Shown one piece after another: positions 10,954 through 22,995 of a stretch of 64,000 bases of DNA. How positions within the stretch are numbered: the stretch's first letter is position 1; every line of letters begins with the position of its first letter. The translations under genes were made by a program, and so were the position numbers. This DNA is from Trametopsis cervina (Eukaryota; Basidiomycota; Agaricomycetes; Polyporales; Irpicaceae). Under the pieces are notes generated by a model. It did not search any database, was not told the origin of the DNA, and saw only the letters and a list, made by a program, of their open reading frames with translations. The DNA is taken from positions 2,237,470-2,301,469 of the forward strand of contig MU278348.1 in NCBI GenBank assembly GCA_022385755.1, written 5' to 3'.

Positions 10954-12228
10954 TACAATGCTCTCGGATTATGGGCTGAGACAAAGCTTCGTGGTTTATG
11001 CAGACTCGACTATCAGTCTTTTAACCAAATAATTGAGCGTACTCATCTGACATTTTTCACGCGGAACATCTGGCATGGGACTAAAGACGCGTGCCCATTG
11101 AGACTATCAAACAAGTGTGTGAACATATCTCACACGGCGGAGGGTGGCGAAGGTAGATTATTAGCTCTTCCACTTTTCGGAGGCCAATTCAGTTCCTGGG
11201 ATTTCGTTCAGTGAGTAACCCACGCGTGATCATGGAATGACAATCCGTGAGACGCACCTGTGATTGTCGACTTGTCACAGTAAACTGGATCTCAATTGTA
11301 TACTCTCGCAGTTTCCACACGGTCGTGGCTTGTCAAGTGGCCGTCCACAAATAGGCAGGGGGGCCAATGTGTAGGTGTTAGTGGCACAACAGTTCATTGT
11401 AGATGCTCGACGTCACGTCTAGCATCGAGAATGAGCCGTCCAGAAGATAACTTACAGTGAATATTGACACCACCATCTCATGGTTCACCAGATGGAGAGA
11501 GATTTTCTGAAAGGTTGCGAACATAATGGCGCGTTACACGGAGTGAATGGCCACAACGAAATGTTGAAGTAAACGGATATATCCGGCCCGATAGCCGATT
11601 GATCTGTCCGGAGACCAATGCCGTGGCATGACTCTCATCACTCTCGAGTTCCGTCGGCCACCTCTCTTTCACTTCCCAGACTGAGATTTCCGTGAAAATC
11701 CATCGCCTCGCCTCGACTTTCCGCAATGTACTCGTGTTCTCAGAGTAGATTCTCCGACCTGCCAGCTTGTAGTGCTTGAAGAGTATCATTTCACCGACGA
11801 AGTAGCGCAAACTATGTCTAGAGCAGGCGATTGTGTACACAGCTGGGTCTGGAATCGCAAGCACGGTTGTACCTCCCTGAACCTGTCAGTCTGCGGAGTC
11901 CACAATTCGCTAGGCCGGTCACAAATCCTTGTGGCGACGTACGAGGCCGCTCTGGTCCAAACTGACCTGTACAGCTATTGGGCATATCTTGTATCATGCT
12001 CCGATGCCGAGCTGTACGTATCTCAATATTGCAGTCCGACTGGTCTACATGCTTGCCCAGAACGTCTTCAGTATGCTAGTGCAGACCTGGGCGACTCCCC
12101 CATGGGCCTGTAGGTGATTGTCTAACTTGACTGGCTTGACAGCACAGCTATAAAAGCCACGACATGTACTGGTGGTCAAGCACAAACACCTCTCTCTAGC
12201 AGACTCAACACTCTTGAGTACATCGAAC
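10954..12228. promoter_or_regulatory. Long divergent intergenic region (hydrolase / aldo-keto reductase)
   Basis: Gap of 1,275 nt between two divergent genes. Open frames of up to about 130 codons occur on both strands between 11.4 and 12.1 kb, but they overlap antisense, lack family motifs and show no plausible splice partners, so I do not call a gene. The only clear element is the TATA box close to the reductase gene. Confidence 0.5.
12149..12156 (+). promoter_or_regulatory. TATA box of the aldo-keto reductase gene
   Basis: TATAAAAG lies 73 nt before the start codon at 12229, a good distance for a core promoter with a short 5' leader. TATA-containing promoters are usual for inducible metabolic genes, so regulation by carbon source is plausible but not shown. 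Confidence 0.6.
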
Positions 12229-13424
12229 ATGACGACACCTTATGTCACGCTCTACCCTACCGGCCAGAAGATGCCCCAGGTCGGGATGGGAACGTGGAAA
12301 CTGGACAACAATATTTGCGAACAAACCATCTACGACGCCATCAAGGCCGGTTACAGGCATTTCGACGCGGCCTGCGATTACGGCAATGAGCCGGAGGTCG
12401 CCAGTGGCTTGAAGAAGGCTATCGCAGAAGGCATAGTCAAGCGCGAGGACGTCTTCATTACCAGCAAGGTATTGTCTATCGTTTGAGATAGGACATGAAA
12501 CTAATTATAGTTCACAGTTATGGAATACCTTCCACGCCAAAGAGCACGTGAAGCCCATCTGCAAGAAACAACTGCAGGACTGGGGTCTTGATTACTTTGA
12601 CCTCTTTCTGATCCACTTCCGTAAGTTCAGCCGTCCAGATTTCGGCTGAGTCTAACATCTCACCTTTTCATTTCCGTCAGCGGTCTCTTTGGAATATGTG
12701 GACCCATCCGTCCGCTATCCGCCAGGATGGGCCTACGATGGGAAGAGCGAAGTACGCCCAAGTAATGTCCCCTTACACGAGACATGGGCTGCTATGGAGG
12801 AGCTCGTCGATGCCGGGCTGACGAAGGCCATTGGCGTTTCTAATATGCAAGGTGGCCTTCTGATCGACCTCCTCCGGTATGCTCGCATCCGGCCATCTGT
12901 CCTCCAAGTTGGTGAGTAGCCTGTACACAGACAAAGAGCGGTGCTGATACTTCTTCATATAGAACACCACCCGTACCTGACACAAGAACACTTGATCCAA
13001 CTCGCTCAAGCTGAAAAGATTGTTGTTACTGCATACAGCTCTTTCGGTCCCCTCAGTTTCCGTGAGCTGAACTGGCAGTCAGCCAACGAGGCCAAAATCC
13101 TTTTCGAGCACGATGCCGTGACTTCGATCGCGAGTAATCACAACAGAACATCTGCCGAAGTCCTGCTCAGATGGGCAACGCAGAGGGGACTTGTGGTTAT
13201 CCCGAAAGCCACCGACCCCGTATTGTTACGGCAGAACTTGGAGCATACCCAGTTCGACTTGACAGAAGAGGAGCTTCGAGCTATCTCCAGTCTCAATATT
13301 GGTCTACGGTTTAATGACCCTGCTGCCGTAAGTTTTCTTCAATTTCTGGCGTATACCGATTTATAACGGACATCATTCTATCTAGTATCTCTCCGAAACA
13401 AAGAAGCTCTTCGTTTTTGCTTGA
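12229..13424 (+). CDS. Aldo-keto reductase, D-xylose reductase type (AKR2-like)
   Basis: NAD(P)H-dependent reductase of sugar aldehydes, probably turning D-xylose into xylitol in the cytosol. The TIM-barrel family marks are all present: [12 protein letters not shown], the catalytic Asp and Tyr in [14 protein letters not shown] (D48/Y53 equivalents), the catalytic Lys in VFITSKLWN, and the catalytic His in [38 protein letters not shown] and YSSFGPLSF follow. The cofactor-binding segment is [13 protein letters not shown]; the xylose-reductase signature is IPKS-x2-x-R, and here Ala replaces Ser. Introns: after the Lys motif (exon 1 ends 12468), after HF, after LQV and before the last exon at about 13386. 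Length of about 320 residues is normal. Cofactor preference and true substrate are inference; glycerol- or arabinose-type reductases are close relatives. Confidence 0.9.
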
Positions 13425-13740
13425 TGGTATAAGTTTTATTGAAGAGTCTACACTGTACGCAGAGTATTAATAGTGGATAGTGGTAGTCATAAGAACAGTT
13501 GTAAATCACATTATTTTATCTTTCGTGCATCGAAGCAGCCGTGCCGGGGCCATCTGGTTTTTGCACTTTCTCACGGTCTCCCCGAAACGAGCTAGACCGG
13601 CCCCTATCGAGGTTGGGGCAAAGACCATACATGCATGGCCCTGGCCTTTGCAAACCTTTGTTTTCATGACCCCTTTGGCCACACGAATGTCCAGCCTACT
13701 TATACTTAAAGATTAAACCTCGAAGAAACCTCTTGCAACC
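13425..13740. other. Intergenic region
   Basis: Gap of 316 nt between the reductase stop codon and the second Myb/RAP1-like gene. It holds the terminator region of the first and the promoter of the second. No open frame with family resemblance is seen. Confidence 0.5.
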
Positions 13741-15413
13741 ATGAACCATCCAGACGGCGCTCCCTCGCGGACTACGCCAATGCCACTCCGTGACTCTCCC
13801 CCAGGTCCGGCATCGGCCATGAACCCACCCACTGCAAATGGGCTTTCCAATGTCAACGGGCTGCAGATGGCTCTTCAACTTGCCGGAGCATTTCTACAAA
13901 ATGCACAACCCCACCAGTCGCCATCCCTCACCTCGAACTCTAACTCGACTGACTTATTGGGGCTACTTGCTTTGCAGCAGAATAATGCACAACAGACCCA
14001 CGCTATGACGAATATGCCGGCACCATCAGCAATGGGAACCCTGGGACAAACTGCGATAAACATGGGCCCACCCGTAGGTGCATTTGGGAATGATGAAGAT
14101 CTGCTTGTTCGCGCTCTCTGTGACAGTGAGGATATGGGCTGGACCTACCGAAAGGCTCTGGAGACGCTGCATGGGGTTTGTACAATTTCTCTCTACGACT
14201 GACTTGTAGCGCTAAATTATTGCTGTATATATGCAGGTCAATGATCATCTTGCCAGTCAGTGGAAGGATTATTATCTCGACAATGCTCAGCGCCTCAACA
14301 AGCGGGTCGAGTTTCTGCGTAACTCAGAGAAGTCGGAAAGACAGCCCGCGGTCGCAGTCAAGAAACCATCGTTCGATACTTCAGTTAAGTTCCGAGAGCC
14401 ATCGTCGTCAACAAGAATCTCCTCAGATCTCCCAACCGCGTACCGCACAAATCCTCCTTCTAAACGATCATCAGAAGCAAAATCCTCTGCTGGTCCCAGT
14501 GGCGCAAGCAAGGAAGGTTCGCGCCGCCCGCGTTCGCCAACTCCTCCGGAATATGACACCGCACAAGAGATGAAGTCGGGCAAGAACAGATTCAGTCCTG
14601 AGGAGCGAAAGTACCTTGTGAAATACGGTCGCTACAGGCTTTCACTGGATCCCACTATCACAAAAACTGCAATATGTCAAGCATTGCAAAAGAAGGTCCG
14701 CACATGTTCTCTCGTATGATGTCCGGGAGTTAAAGCGCAAATCACAGCTTCCGCACCATAGCGCTGCTTCATGGGCGGCCCATTGGAGCATTCACCGAGA
14801 AGAGATCGACAAACGTTTCCCTCAATTCTGTGCACCGCATGACGTAGCCGTTGTCGACGACGGATACACCAGCACGGGCGAAGAAAACATGGACCACACA
14901 GGGGAGGATGAGGATACCGACGAGGAAGATGATATCCGGAACATGGGTGGAAGTGGAAGCGGCACAGGTCCTGCGGACAAGCGCGTTATGGCCAGATACG
15001 CAGCATCCTTTGGGCGGGAGTGGGCCGGTATGCGAACTTCTGAACGATGGGAGCCGTTCGAAGCAATGGTAATATGACCACCCTGGTGCATAAGTTTTTG
15101 TTGACAATTTGTATCGGAACAGTATCCCCAGAGAAAAGCAAAGTCATGGTATGAACTCTATCGTAGGCAAGAACGAGGTATGTGTTGTTCAGTGGCATAT
15201 GCGTGCACCAATAACGTGGTCTACGTTACTACAGAAATGGAGCGTATGATCAAGAAATATCGAAAGCGACGTGCAAAAGCTAAAACTCAGCGCACCGCGC
15301 GACCAAGCTGGACTACAGCCCCGAAATCGCCGAGCTCGAAACGGAATCGTGACAGCGATGAGGACTACAAATATTCAGACAGTGAATCTCCCCGCTTCAA
15401 ACGAGCAAAGTGA
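13741..15413 (+). CDS. Triple Myb/RAP1-like repeat protein, copy 2 (probable nuclear DNA-binding protein)
   Basis: Predicted 482 residues from five exons: 13741-14175, 14237-14695, 14748-15068, 15123-15177 and 15235-15413. The first 110 residues are Pro/Gln/Asn-rich and probably disordered. Then come three modules matching those of the copy at 7.6-9.4 kb. Module 1 starts DEDLLVRALCDSED and resumes with VNDHLASQWKDYY. Module 2 starts FSPEERKYLVKYGRYR and resumes with LPHHSAASW. Module 3 starts VMARYAASF and resumes with YPQRKAKSWYELYRR. Each module is interrupted by a phase-0 intron nine codons before the conserved Trp. A basic, coiled C-terminus (KKYRKRRAKAK) and an acidic Ser-rich tail resemble a nuclear signal. 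Module 2 is closest to the RAP1 Myb domain. Function is unknown; sequence-specific or telomeric DNA binding is inference. Confidence 0.74.
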
Positions 15414-15740
15414 TGTGTCAGAGTGCAGGATGGCTTTCGCGGGCGACCATTCGGCTGATCTAGTGTCTCACATACATTAACTTTCATACTAGTTATATTA
15501 TGTACGTCCCTTCGGACAGGAGTGGTCGTAATGCTTACTATCGTTGTGCGTATGTACGCGTGCAACGCTTGAACCTCGTGGCGTCCCAGATAGCCACGTG
15601 CGAGTTGCATCGATGAGCCTCATAGCGCCCGCTTGTATACTGGGCAACAAACGGTCGTCGCTATCGTCTCTCTCTTACTTCTGTCGACGTCGACACTCAC
15701 ACTTTCCATCCGCTATCTTTGTACTGGGATCTGACGCAAC
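15414..15740. promoter_or_regulatory. Intergenic region with a CACGTG box, upstream of Rab GDI
   Basis: Gap of 327 nt. The palindrome CACGTG at 15595-15600, about 145 nt before the GDI start codon, is a possible bHLH-factor site. Otherwise nothing recognisable is present. Confidence 0.4.
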
Positions 15741-17428
15741 ATGGATGAAGAATATGATGTATGTACATTGAAGACGTTAGTGTAGAGCAACCGAAACTAA
15801 TGGATTGTATTAACAGGTCATCGTTCTCGGTACCGGTCTGACAGAATGTATTCTGTCCGGTCTTTTGTCTGTGGAGGGGAAGAAGGTCCTTCATATGGAC
15901 CGTAATGACTACTACGGCGGTGACAGTGCAAGTCTGAACTTGACTCAGGTTGGTATAACTTCCAGCACCACCCACATGTTCTGATATACATTCATTTCCA
16001 GCTGTATCGCAAGTTCAGACCTGACCAGACTCCTCCTGCCGAGCTTGGACGTGACCGAGACTATGCTGTGGATCTGATACCCAAGTTCATCATCGCGTCT
16101 GGGGAGCTCACTAAGATTCTCGTGCACACCGACGTCACCCGCTATCTCGAGTTCAAGCAGATTGCAGGTAGTTTCGTGTATCGCGAGGGCAAGATATCCA
16201 AGGTCCCGAGTAACGAAATTGAGGCACTTAGGAGTCCACTCATGGGCTTGTTTGAGAAGAGGAGAGCCAAGAAGTTCTTCGAGTTCCTCCAGGGATGGAA
16301 GGACGAAGATCCCGCCACTCACCAAGGTATGCATATAGATATCGACTGCGCACAGGGCACCTGCTAATGACTTTGATGTCTGCTATAGGATTGGACCTAG
16401 ACAAGGACACTATGCAGGTTGTTTACAACAAGTTTGGACTTGAGCCAGGCACTCAGGACTTCATCGGTCATGCTATGGCTCTTTACCTCACTGATGAGTA
16501 CGTTGTGATCATTTGTGATATCGATAACAAAGTATTGTTAACTCACTCTCCCCTCCAGCTACAAGAACAAGCCTGCACGCCCGACATACGAGCGTATAGT
16601 CTTGTATACCGCTTCAATGGCCCGCTACGGCAAATCTCCTTACATCTACCCCCTTTACGGTCTTGGCGAACTTCCCCAGTCATTTGCACGTTTGAGTGCC
16701 ATCTACGGAGGAACATACATGCTGGACAAGTCTATCGACGAGATCGTTACCGACGCGGACGGCAAATTCGTCGGTGTCAGGAGCGGTAACGAAACCGTAA
16801 AGGCTAAGCAGGTTGTCGGCGACCCAAGCTACTTCGGTGCGGGCAAACAGACGGAGGGCAAAGTCCGCGTAATTGAAGAAGGCAAGGTCGTTCGTGCCAT
16901 TTGCATCCTCAAGCACCCCATCCCTGGTACCGAAGATTCGGACAGCGCTCAGATCATTATTCCGCAGAACCAAGTTGGACGAAAGAATGGCGAGTAATTT
17001 CAATTTCCTGGAAAGCCTTTGTTTAACGTCTGAAACAGATATCTACATCGCTTGCGTGTCCTCGACTCACAATGTCTGTGCGAAGGACGTCTACATCGCC
17101 ATCGTCAGTACAATCGTAGAGACAGACAAGCCTGAACTGGAGATTGCCCCTGGTCTCCAGCTTCTCGGCACCATACACGACAAGTGAGCAACTCCGGACA
17201 CGGGCTTGTCTCAAAACTAATGCCAATCATTTTCATAGATTCGTGTCCATCACGTCTTCGTACACGCCGACTTCGTCTGGCACTGAGGATAACATCTTCA
17301 TCACTCGTTCGTATGACGCGACATCGCATTTCGAGACTGTGGTAGAGGATGTGCAAGATGTCTGGAAACGCGTAGTTGGCAAAGACCTCGAGTTGAAGAA
17401 ACGTGAGGGTATCGAAGCACAGGCATAA
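15741..17428 (+). CDS. GDI1: Rab GDP-dissociation inhibitor
   Basis: Takes prenylated, GDP-bound Rab GTPases off membranes and returns them for another round of vesicle traffic; cytosolic and usually essential in fungi. MDEEYD is followed by an intron and then [18 protein letters not shown], the dinucleotide-fold sequence-conserved region 1, and by MDRNDYYGG. Later come [21 protein letters not shown], the Rab-binding platform motif [44 protein letters not shown] (region 3B) and YGGTYMLDK. The C-terminus is EAQA; no prenylation motif. About seven exons; length of about 450 residues is normal for GDI, without the long insert of Rab escort proteins. It converges on Rav1, with 159 nt between stop codons. 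Confidence 0.95.
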
Positions 17429-17587
17429 TTGCATGTCCGCCACTATCATGTCGTTACGATCTCACTGTTTCCTGGTCCTATTTCTTCATACTCTCCGCCC
17501 TGTATAAATTCACCACTTGCATGTACAAATCACATATCATCGAAGTTGCATTCATCCCGGTCTCGGCTGGAGGAACAACACATGTGT

Positions 17588-20500
17588 CTAGAAGAACGCC
17601 CCCATATCGAATTCCGGTACTTGAACGTCTTGTTTTGCAGATTTGAGAAGACGTCCCATGCCTGCCTTACGTGCCACCAAATCTGCGCTCTCCTTCTGCT
17701 GCATGACTTCGCCTTCCCCCTCAGGCGTGCCATTCGACGGCACCTGCGGAACAGGAGATCCAGCGCGGGTCGGCGGTGCTGTGGGGATGTCCATGTCGAT
17801 CAGAATTGAAGAACGGCGCCGCATGGCAGGCTCGAGTGCGAAACGTGTTGCAAGCGGACTAGGGGGAGGCCGCATAACGGGAGAGTCGTGAACAGCAGTC
17901 GATGGCCGAGCGAATGACCATGTGCGGACCAAGTCCAAAGCCAGTGCGTGGCACCCTAACCGATCAACATTCAGTATACGATACGTGATGTTCGAGCATG
18001 CTGCCATGTCGCTTACCCATTCTGCAGAATACTTTAGCGATCTGAAGCACGAATTTGAATTCTGTTCGGCCGGAGATCTCGCTGGTGCCCTTCGCCGCCT
18101 GAAGGGTCTTAAGCTTTAATTGGGAGAACAGAAGGGCCAGGCTTGGGTCATCGTAGTGAGGCTCGCCGATCTCTGTTATTCCGGTGTCCCACACAGCTGC
18201 AAGATCACGAAGAGGCGTCTGTATTATGTCAACAATCATCGGAAGCCGTGACAACTTTTGTTGACGTACTACAATAATCCGAACCGCAAGATCTCGCCTT
18301 CGAAGCATCCAAAACGCCCAGCTAGCTAACCAGCGATTACCCTCCCTGAAGGCAGTCGGAATGACAGTCTTGGTAAGAATGTCTCGAAGTAGAGGACTCT
18401 CATCTCCTTCCACAACTCGAGTCAAGGCTATTGCCAATTGGAAGTCTTGCATGTTTCTGATGCAGACGTTTACAGCATCCTTGAGGCTTCCCCCTAGCAG
18501 GAAAAATGCTGCGGCGTACTCTACAAATCAAACTCTTAGCGCAATACATCTCCGTAATGAAGACCAAACTTACCGAATCTGCGTTTGCTCAGCAAGGCGA
18601 ATGCATTCTTGAGCGCCGCAGTTCGCCAACGAGGTTCAGCAAAGTTATTGTTCAAGAATTTGAGCATCGCAGCATACTCCTTATGCCATGATGCTTGTCG
18701 CCACAATCCATGAACCAATTTAACTTTGCCCAACGCGAAGTAGAACAGGCTGCACTGAGTGGGATCTCGGCTATCGCCCGACATATATTGGTTGCGTGCC
18801 ATGACTTCCATGTGCGATTTCTGTCGGATATACGTGTATCAATACCGTGATTCGTTGGCGTTTAGGGGAGAAAACATGTGGGATCCTCACCATGGTCTCT
18901 TGAGAACGAAGCCAGATGTACACACCGAGCGCTCTCGCATCCGGCCAACACATTTTCCCGTCGTCACACGAGGCAACAGATGTTGATAATAGAAGATCTT
19001 GGCTCTCACTGTAGAAGGCCCAGATCATATCACGATACCGTAAACGCTCTCGCCTTCGAGGTGTTCGACTTGTGGTTGTGTGGTTGGATGCAGGGGAGCC
19101 CGGCAATGACAACCTGCGGTTATAGATATAGAAAACGCGCATCGACATCACGTATCGTAGACCGTTGGCATCCAGTGCCCGCCGTTGACTATCAACCTAA
19201 AAGACATTATCAGCGAGGGCGTCATAAGCTCCAAATAAGCACTGACCTCCAGCGTTGTCTGTAACAGGACTAATAGCGATTCCATCTCATTGGGAGTGAG
19301 GTGTGGTAAGGGCTGCTCTGCAAGTTTCTCCTTCAAGTCCGACACGAGAGAAGTAGAGAATTCGTCATCTTCAGACCTGACAACGACGTGATAAGCAGAT
19401 AGAAACAGCTCTCTGAGATACGACTGACTTACTCGTCAGCGGCCTCAGGTAAAGAAAACAATAGAGAATGTTGGGCCTTGTGAGAGACATACGTCTTCGA
19501 GCGAGTCAGATCAATCGCAAGCAATGTACACTAAAATGGGACCCACAGCTTTGGCGACATCGTCCTTCTTCAAAAACTCTTCAAGCTGCAACGGTTTCCA
19601 TTGATGGACATCGCGTGTTCTCTGCAGATTATGTGCAAGGTTTATGAAGCTCTTCTTGACTAGTTCTACTTTCTCTGTGTAGTGTTGTGAGTCGCGCATT
19701 CCTTAGAGTACTGAAAACCGCCTACCCCACAGTAGACATTGTAAGATCATTTGTGGATGATAATCATCCAATGGTCCATTTTGGCGTGCAACAAACTCGA
19801 ATAGACTTTCCGTGACCTCACTACCTTCCTGGGAAGTGGTCGGCTGGCCATAGAGCAGCTTCAGCTGCCCAGCCCCCACCAAAAACAAACCTCCTCGCAG
19901 CCATATCGAATCGTTGATCTGGTGAGGGATGGTACTGGTAGTGAATGGTCATCATGAAGCACGGTTTCACGTTTTTACAACCGGACGTACCCTGAAAGGT
20001 CGACTTTATGACATAGACCCCATCCCGGTGTCTCATCGAAATAGACCATGCGTTGCTGACAAAGGAAATCGACATGATGAGGGAATCCTACAGCGAGAAT
20101 AGATTGATTGTCGGGTGTAGCCGTCCAATCGAGATCTACAATGGGGTCGTCGATACTATGACAATTCGTTCAATCAATAGGTGCCAAATCTAACAACACC
20201 TTGAAGTCGTACCTGAGTATTTGTAGGTGTTCCAAACCTGAAGCAAAGTCCGATTCCGTGGAGTCCCATATCGTCAGTTCCTGCCCGACGTCTAGTGGGC
20301 ATACTATGTCACGAGTGAGACGTCGTGACACAGTCCTTCTGCGGAGGGACGCACCAAGAACGGTCTTTTTTGCTGAACTGCATGCGGCCATAGTAATCTT
20401 TTTTCTTTGAGTTCGAACTTTACCTGTGCATTTCCATCCTGTCTCTGAAGTGCCCAAATCTACTCTCCAGAATGCAAGCTCTCCGTCGGCACTAACACTA

Positions 20501-22661
20501 ACCAAATCATCGTGGCCATTTTGAGGTTGCACAGCATATGTGCCACTCCAGCCCATAGGGTCAACAGGGACAATCATGGTGGGCTTCATGTCCAGAGGAA
20601 GAGAGCTCTCTGAATGTATAGACAACTCCATTTGTGCAGCTTCGCTGTCGGAGGGCAAGAAAGCATCGAGCAGAATCATTGTGGACTGGGGGGTGACGCC
20701 TATGAGAGAGCTGTAGCCTCTGCGGTTAGCAGAGACGATGGCAAAAAGTGAAATGATTTGTGGTATCTCGATTGACACCGCATTGCTGGATGAAACTGAG
20801 GAATGTAGGGACAGTTGCTTCAATGTCTCGCAGTAGGTGATAAAGTATTTGCCTGCAATCGTGTTAAAACACATAAAACAAGGATGCCATGTTTAGCTTA
20901 CCGCCGCTCAAAACAACAACGCGATCTACCTTAGACGTTTCAGTTGATTGCAAGGTTGTCAGCCGCTCAGGTATTCGCTGGCTCGCAGTGATAGTCCAGA
21001 TCTCAATAGACCCGTCCTGTTTGAGAGCTGCGATGGCTTCGCCGTCGGGAGTCCGTACAAAGTGGGTAAGGTGAGCTGGTGAGCTTGTATCACTGAGGTT
21101 TATGTCCGATGGCGGATCCCCCTCCGACAATAAGGCCAGTCCTTCCGAGCGGGCGTCGAAGAATGGCAGAGGAGAGAGCATGTAAGATGCAAGTGGGGGT
21201 GAGGTAATAAGAGTAAGCCTCGACGGGGCGGTAGGATCGGGAACTATATACAAATGGGCAAGTGATGCAGGAAGCATTGACGGAGCCGATTGAAGCAGAG
21301 TCAGTTGCTTGAGTAGAGTTGGGGGACGACGATCTATATTCTGAAAGAAACCATCTAACTCATCCACGGAGGATATGAAATGATCGATGGACGTACAGCA
21401 ACCGCTTGAAGGACAAGAGAACCGTCGGACAATACGCGCAGGAAGAGATCCCAGTTCTCCTCTTTTATCTCACGAACTCGTTTGTGTCGTCCATCCTCAG
21501 TATCGACACCTGCTTCTGTCAGTGCAGCTGTGAGGGTAGTCGTCATGATGTCCCTGTTCAGCCAGAATATCTTCGACTCGGTAACATGCGACGCGATAGA
21601 AAACGGTATAGCAGAGAATACGTCAAGGGCAGCGTGTAGCTGAAGATATTGAGGCGCATCAAGCACCGGAATGAATATTCGCAAGGTGGCATCAGAGGTG
21701 ATAGTGTAAAGTGTGAAGTCATCGCTACCAAGTATATCAGTCAAGTGTATAAACAGAGATTCTGTTTGACAAACCGACTTGAAGCGTGAGATTGTCTCCA
21801 ATGCATATCCGTTATCGGCCGTGGGTGGCGGATCTTTTGGGTTTGCTTTCCTGAGGTTGTCAGATATATGTGCACCGTGTTATCCCTCTGGATACGAGTG
21901 TGAGTCAGTTATCTACGTTACTTGATGCCACGTACCGTCGACGTGCTCGCAATGTACATGAGCGATGGAGAGAATCGCACGCGGGAGAGTCCGGCCAGTC
22001 TTTCATGGACGTCTCAGCAATCGTTCACGCTGCCGTAGATTGATCACATACGGCAGTGTCCACTTCAAAGACCATGTAGGTAGATCATTCTCTAATATTA
22101 GAGTGTATACTGAGAGACTAGAGGCGGTGCCAACAGCAAGCAATCCTATCACAAGTAAGAACATCGTGAACGAAGACAAAGATAACGACATTACCGGATT
22201 TGCAGTCCAAGGTAGTCACATGTTGACTACTGGGTAGAAGAAGAGAGGAATAAACCCGCCATATGTCACTTCGTACGCCCGACAAGGACCACGAGGCTAT
22301 GCACGAGCCCATTGAAGCCACAATCTGTCGTTGTACCCTCATGAATTGCTCAGATCTATGCCGAACGAATACGCACAAGTCTCATGCCCGGGTCAATGGA
22401 GAGACAACTTATTGCTTCCTTGGTGTGCAACGCACTCGGAAATGCTTCCCAAAAAGCAAGGGCTCTGATAAAAGCGAGGCCTGAAGCATTGAGTATGATG
22501 ATTGAATCTAAAGAGGGGTAAAGCTGGAAGCGACTGCGACTTCAGGCGACTTAATTTCGCATGTACATATCTCCACTCACCAGAAGCGTTTCCTTCGGCA
22601 GCACTAGATGCTGCACACCTGTGGTAGGGCATCCTGTGTAGGTGTGCAGTAATTGTAGCAT
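17588..22661 (-). CDS. RAV1: RAVE complex subunit Rav1 / rabconnectin-3-like (V-ATPase assembly)
   Basis: Large WD-repeat protein that helps rejoin the V1 and V0 sectors of the vacuolar proton pump. The start codon at 22661 begins MLQLLHTYTGCPTTGVQH. After the first intron comes LYPSLDSIIILNASGLAF, then the first propeller: ALAFWEAFPSALHTKEAI, IVASMGSCIASWSLSG, HVTTLDCKS and SLSVYTLILENDLPTWSLKW. Further WD-like parts follow (FTLYTITSDATLRIFIPVL; HFVRTPDGEAIAALKQDGS with IEIWTI; AVQPQNGHDDLVSVSADGEL). The second half matches the alpha-solenoid Rav1p_C domain: ARRFVFGGGWAAEAALWPA, GRRFSVL, WLRSQETMVR, AAVFFLLGGSLKDAVNVC and NMQDFQLAIALTRVVEGD. The C-terminus is a Pro/Ser-rich tail ending DMGAFF. 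Roughly 1,300 residues from more than fifteen exons. It is longer than half of metazoan DMXL proteins but similar to fungal Rav1. Confidence 0.88.
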
Positions 22662-22995
22662 TATCCTCGAGGTGCTGCACGATCTATGAAGGACGAGAAC
22701 TGCCGGACATGGTATGCTGCATGCAAGTGGTCGGACGCGCCGTCGCGTTGATCTGGCGTCCACGAGGCACGTGGTCAAGAACCAACGTCATGCGCACGCA
22801 GCGCTGAGAGTCCTTGAGGAGACTCATTCTGTTCCGCGCTCGTACGCGACTGCGTCCTTACTTCGCCCCTTTCTCCTCAACTACCATCTTCACCCTATCC
22901 ACCTCCGTGTGTCTCCCAGCTGCGGCTGTCGCAAGCATACCATATCCTTCACCATCTTTTCCTCGACCTCCCATTAAACTCCGTATTGGATCGCT
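22662..22995. promoter_or_regulatory. Divergent promoter region (Rav1 / FAS1 protein)
   Basis: Gap of 334 nt between divergent start codons; it must serve both genes. Pyrimidine-rich sequence (22860-22980) precedes the FAS1 gene. No open frame of note. Confidence 0.5.

Noticed and set aside
11090..11230. Further ACGCGT hexamers (for example near 11096 and 11222; also in coding regions)
   Set aside because: They are single, far from start codons or inside genes, and such counts are expected by chance in 64 kb.
11478..12113. Overlapping antisense open frames of 128 and 113 codons between the hydrolase and the reductase
   Set aside because: They overlap on opposite strands and have neither family motifs nor consistent exons. 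No evidence that either is a gene.
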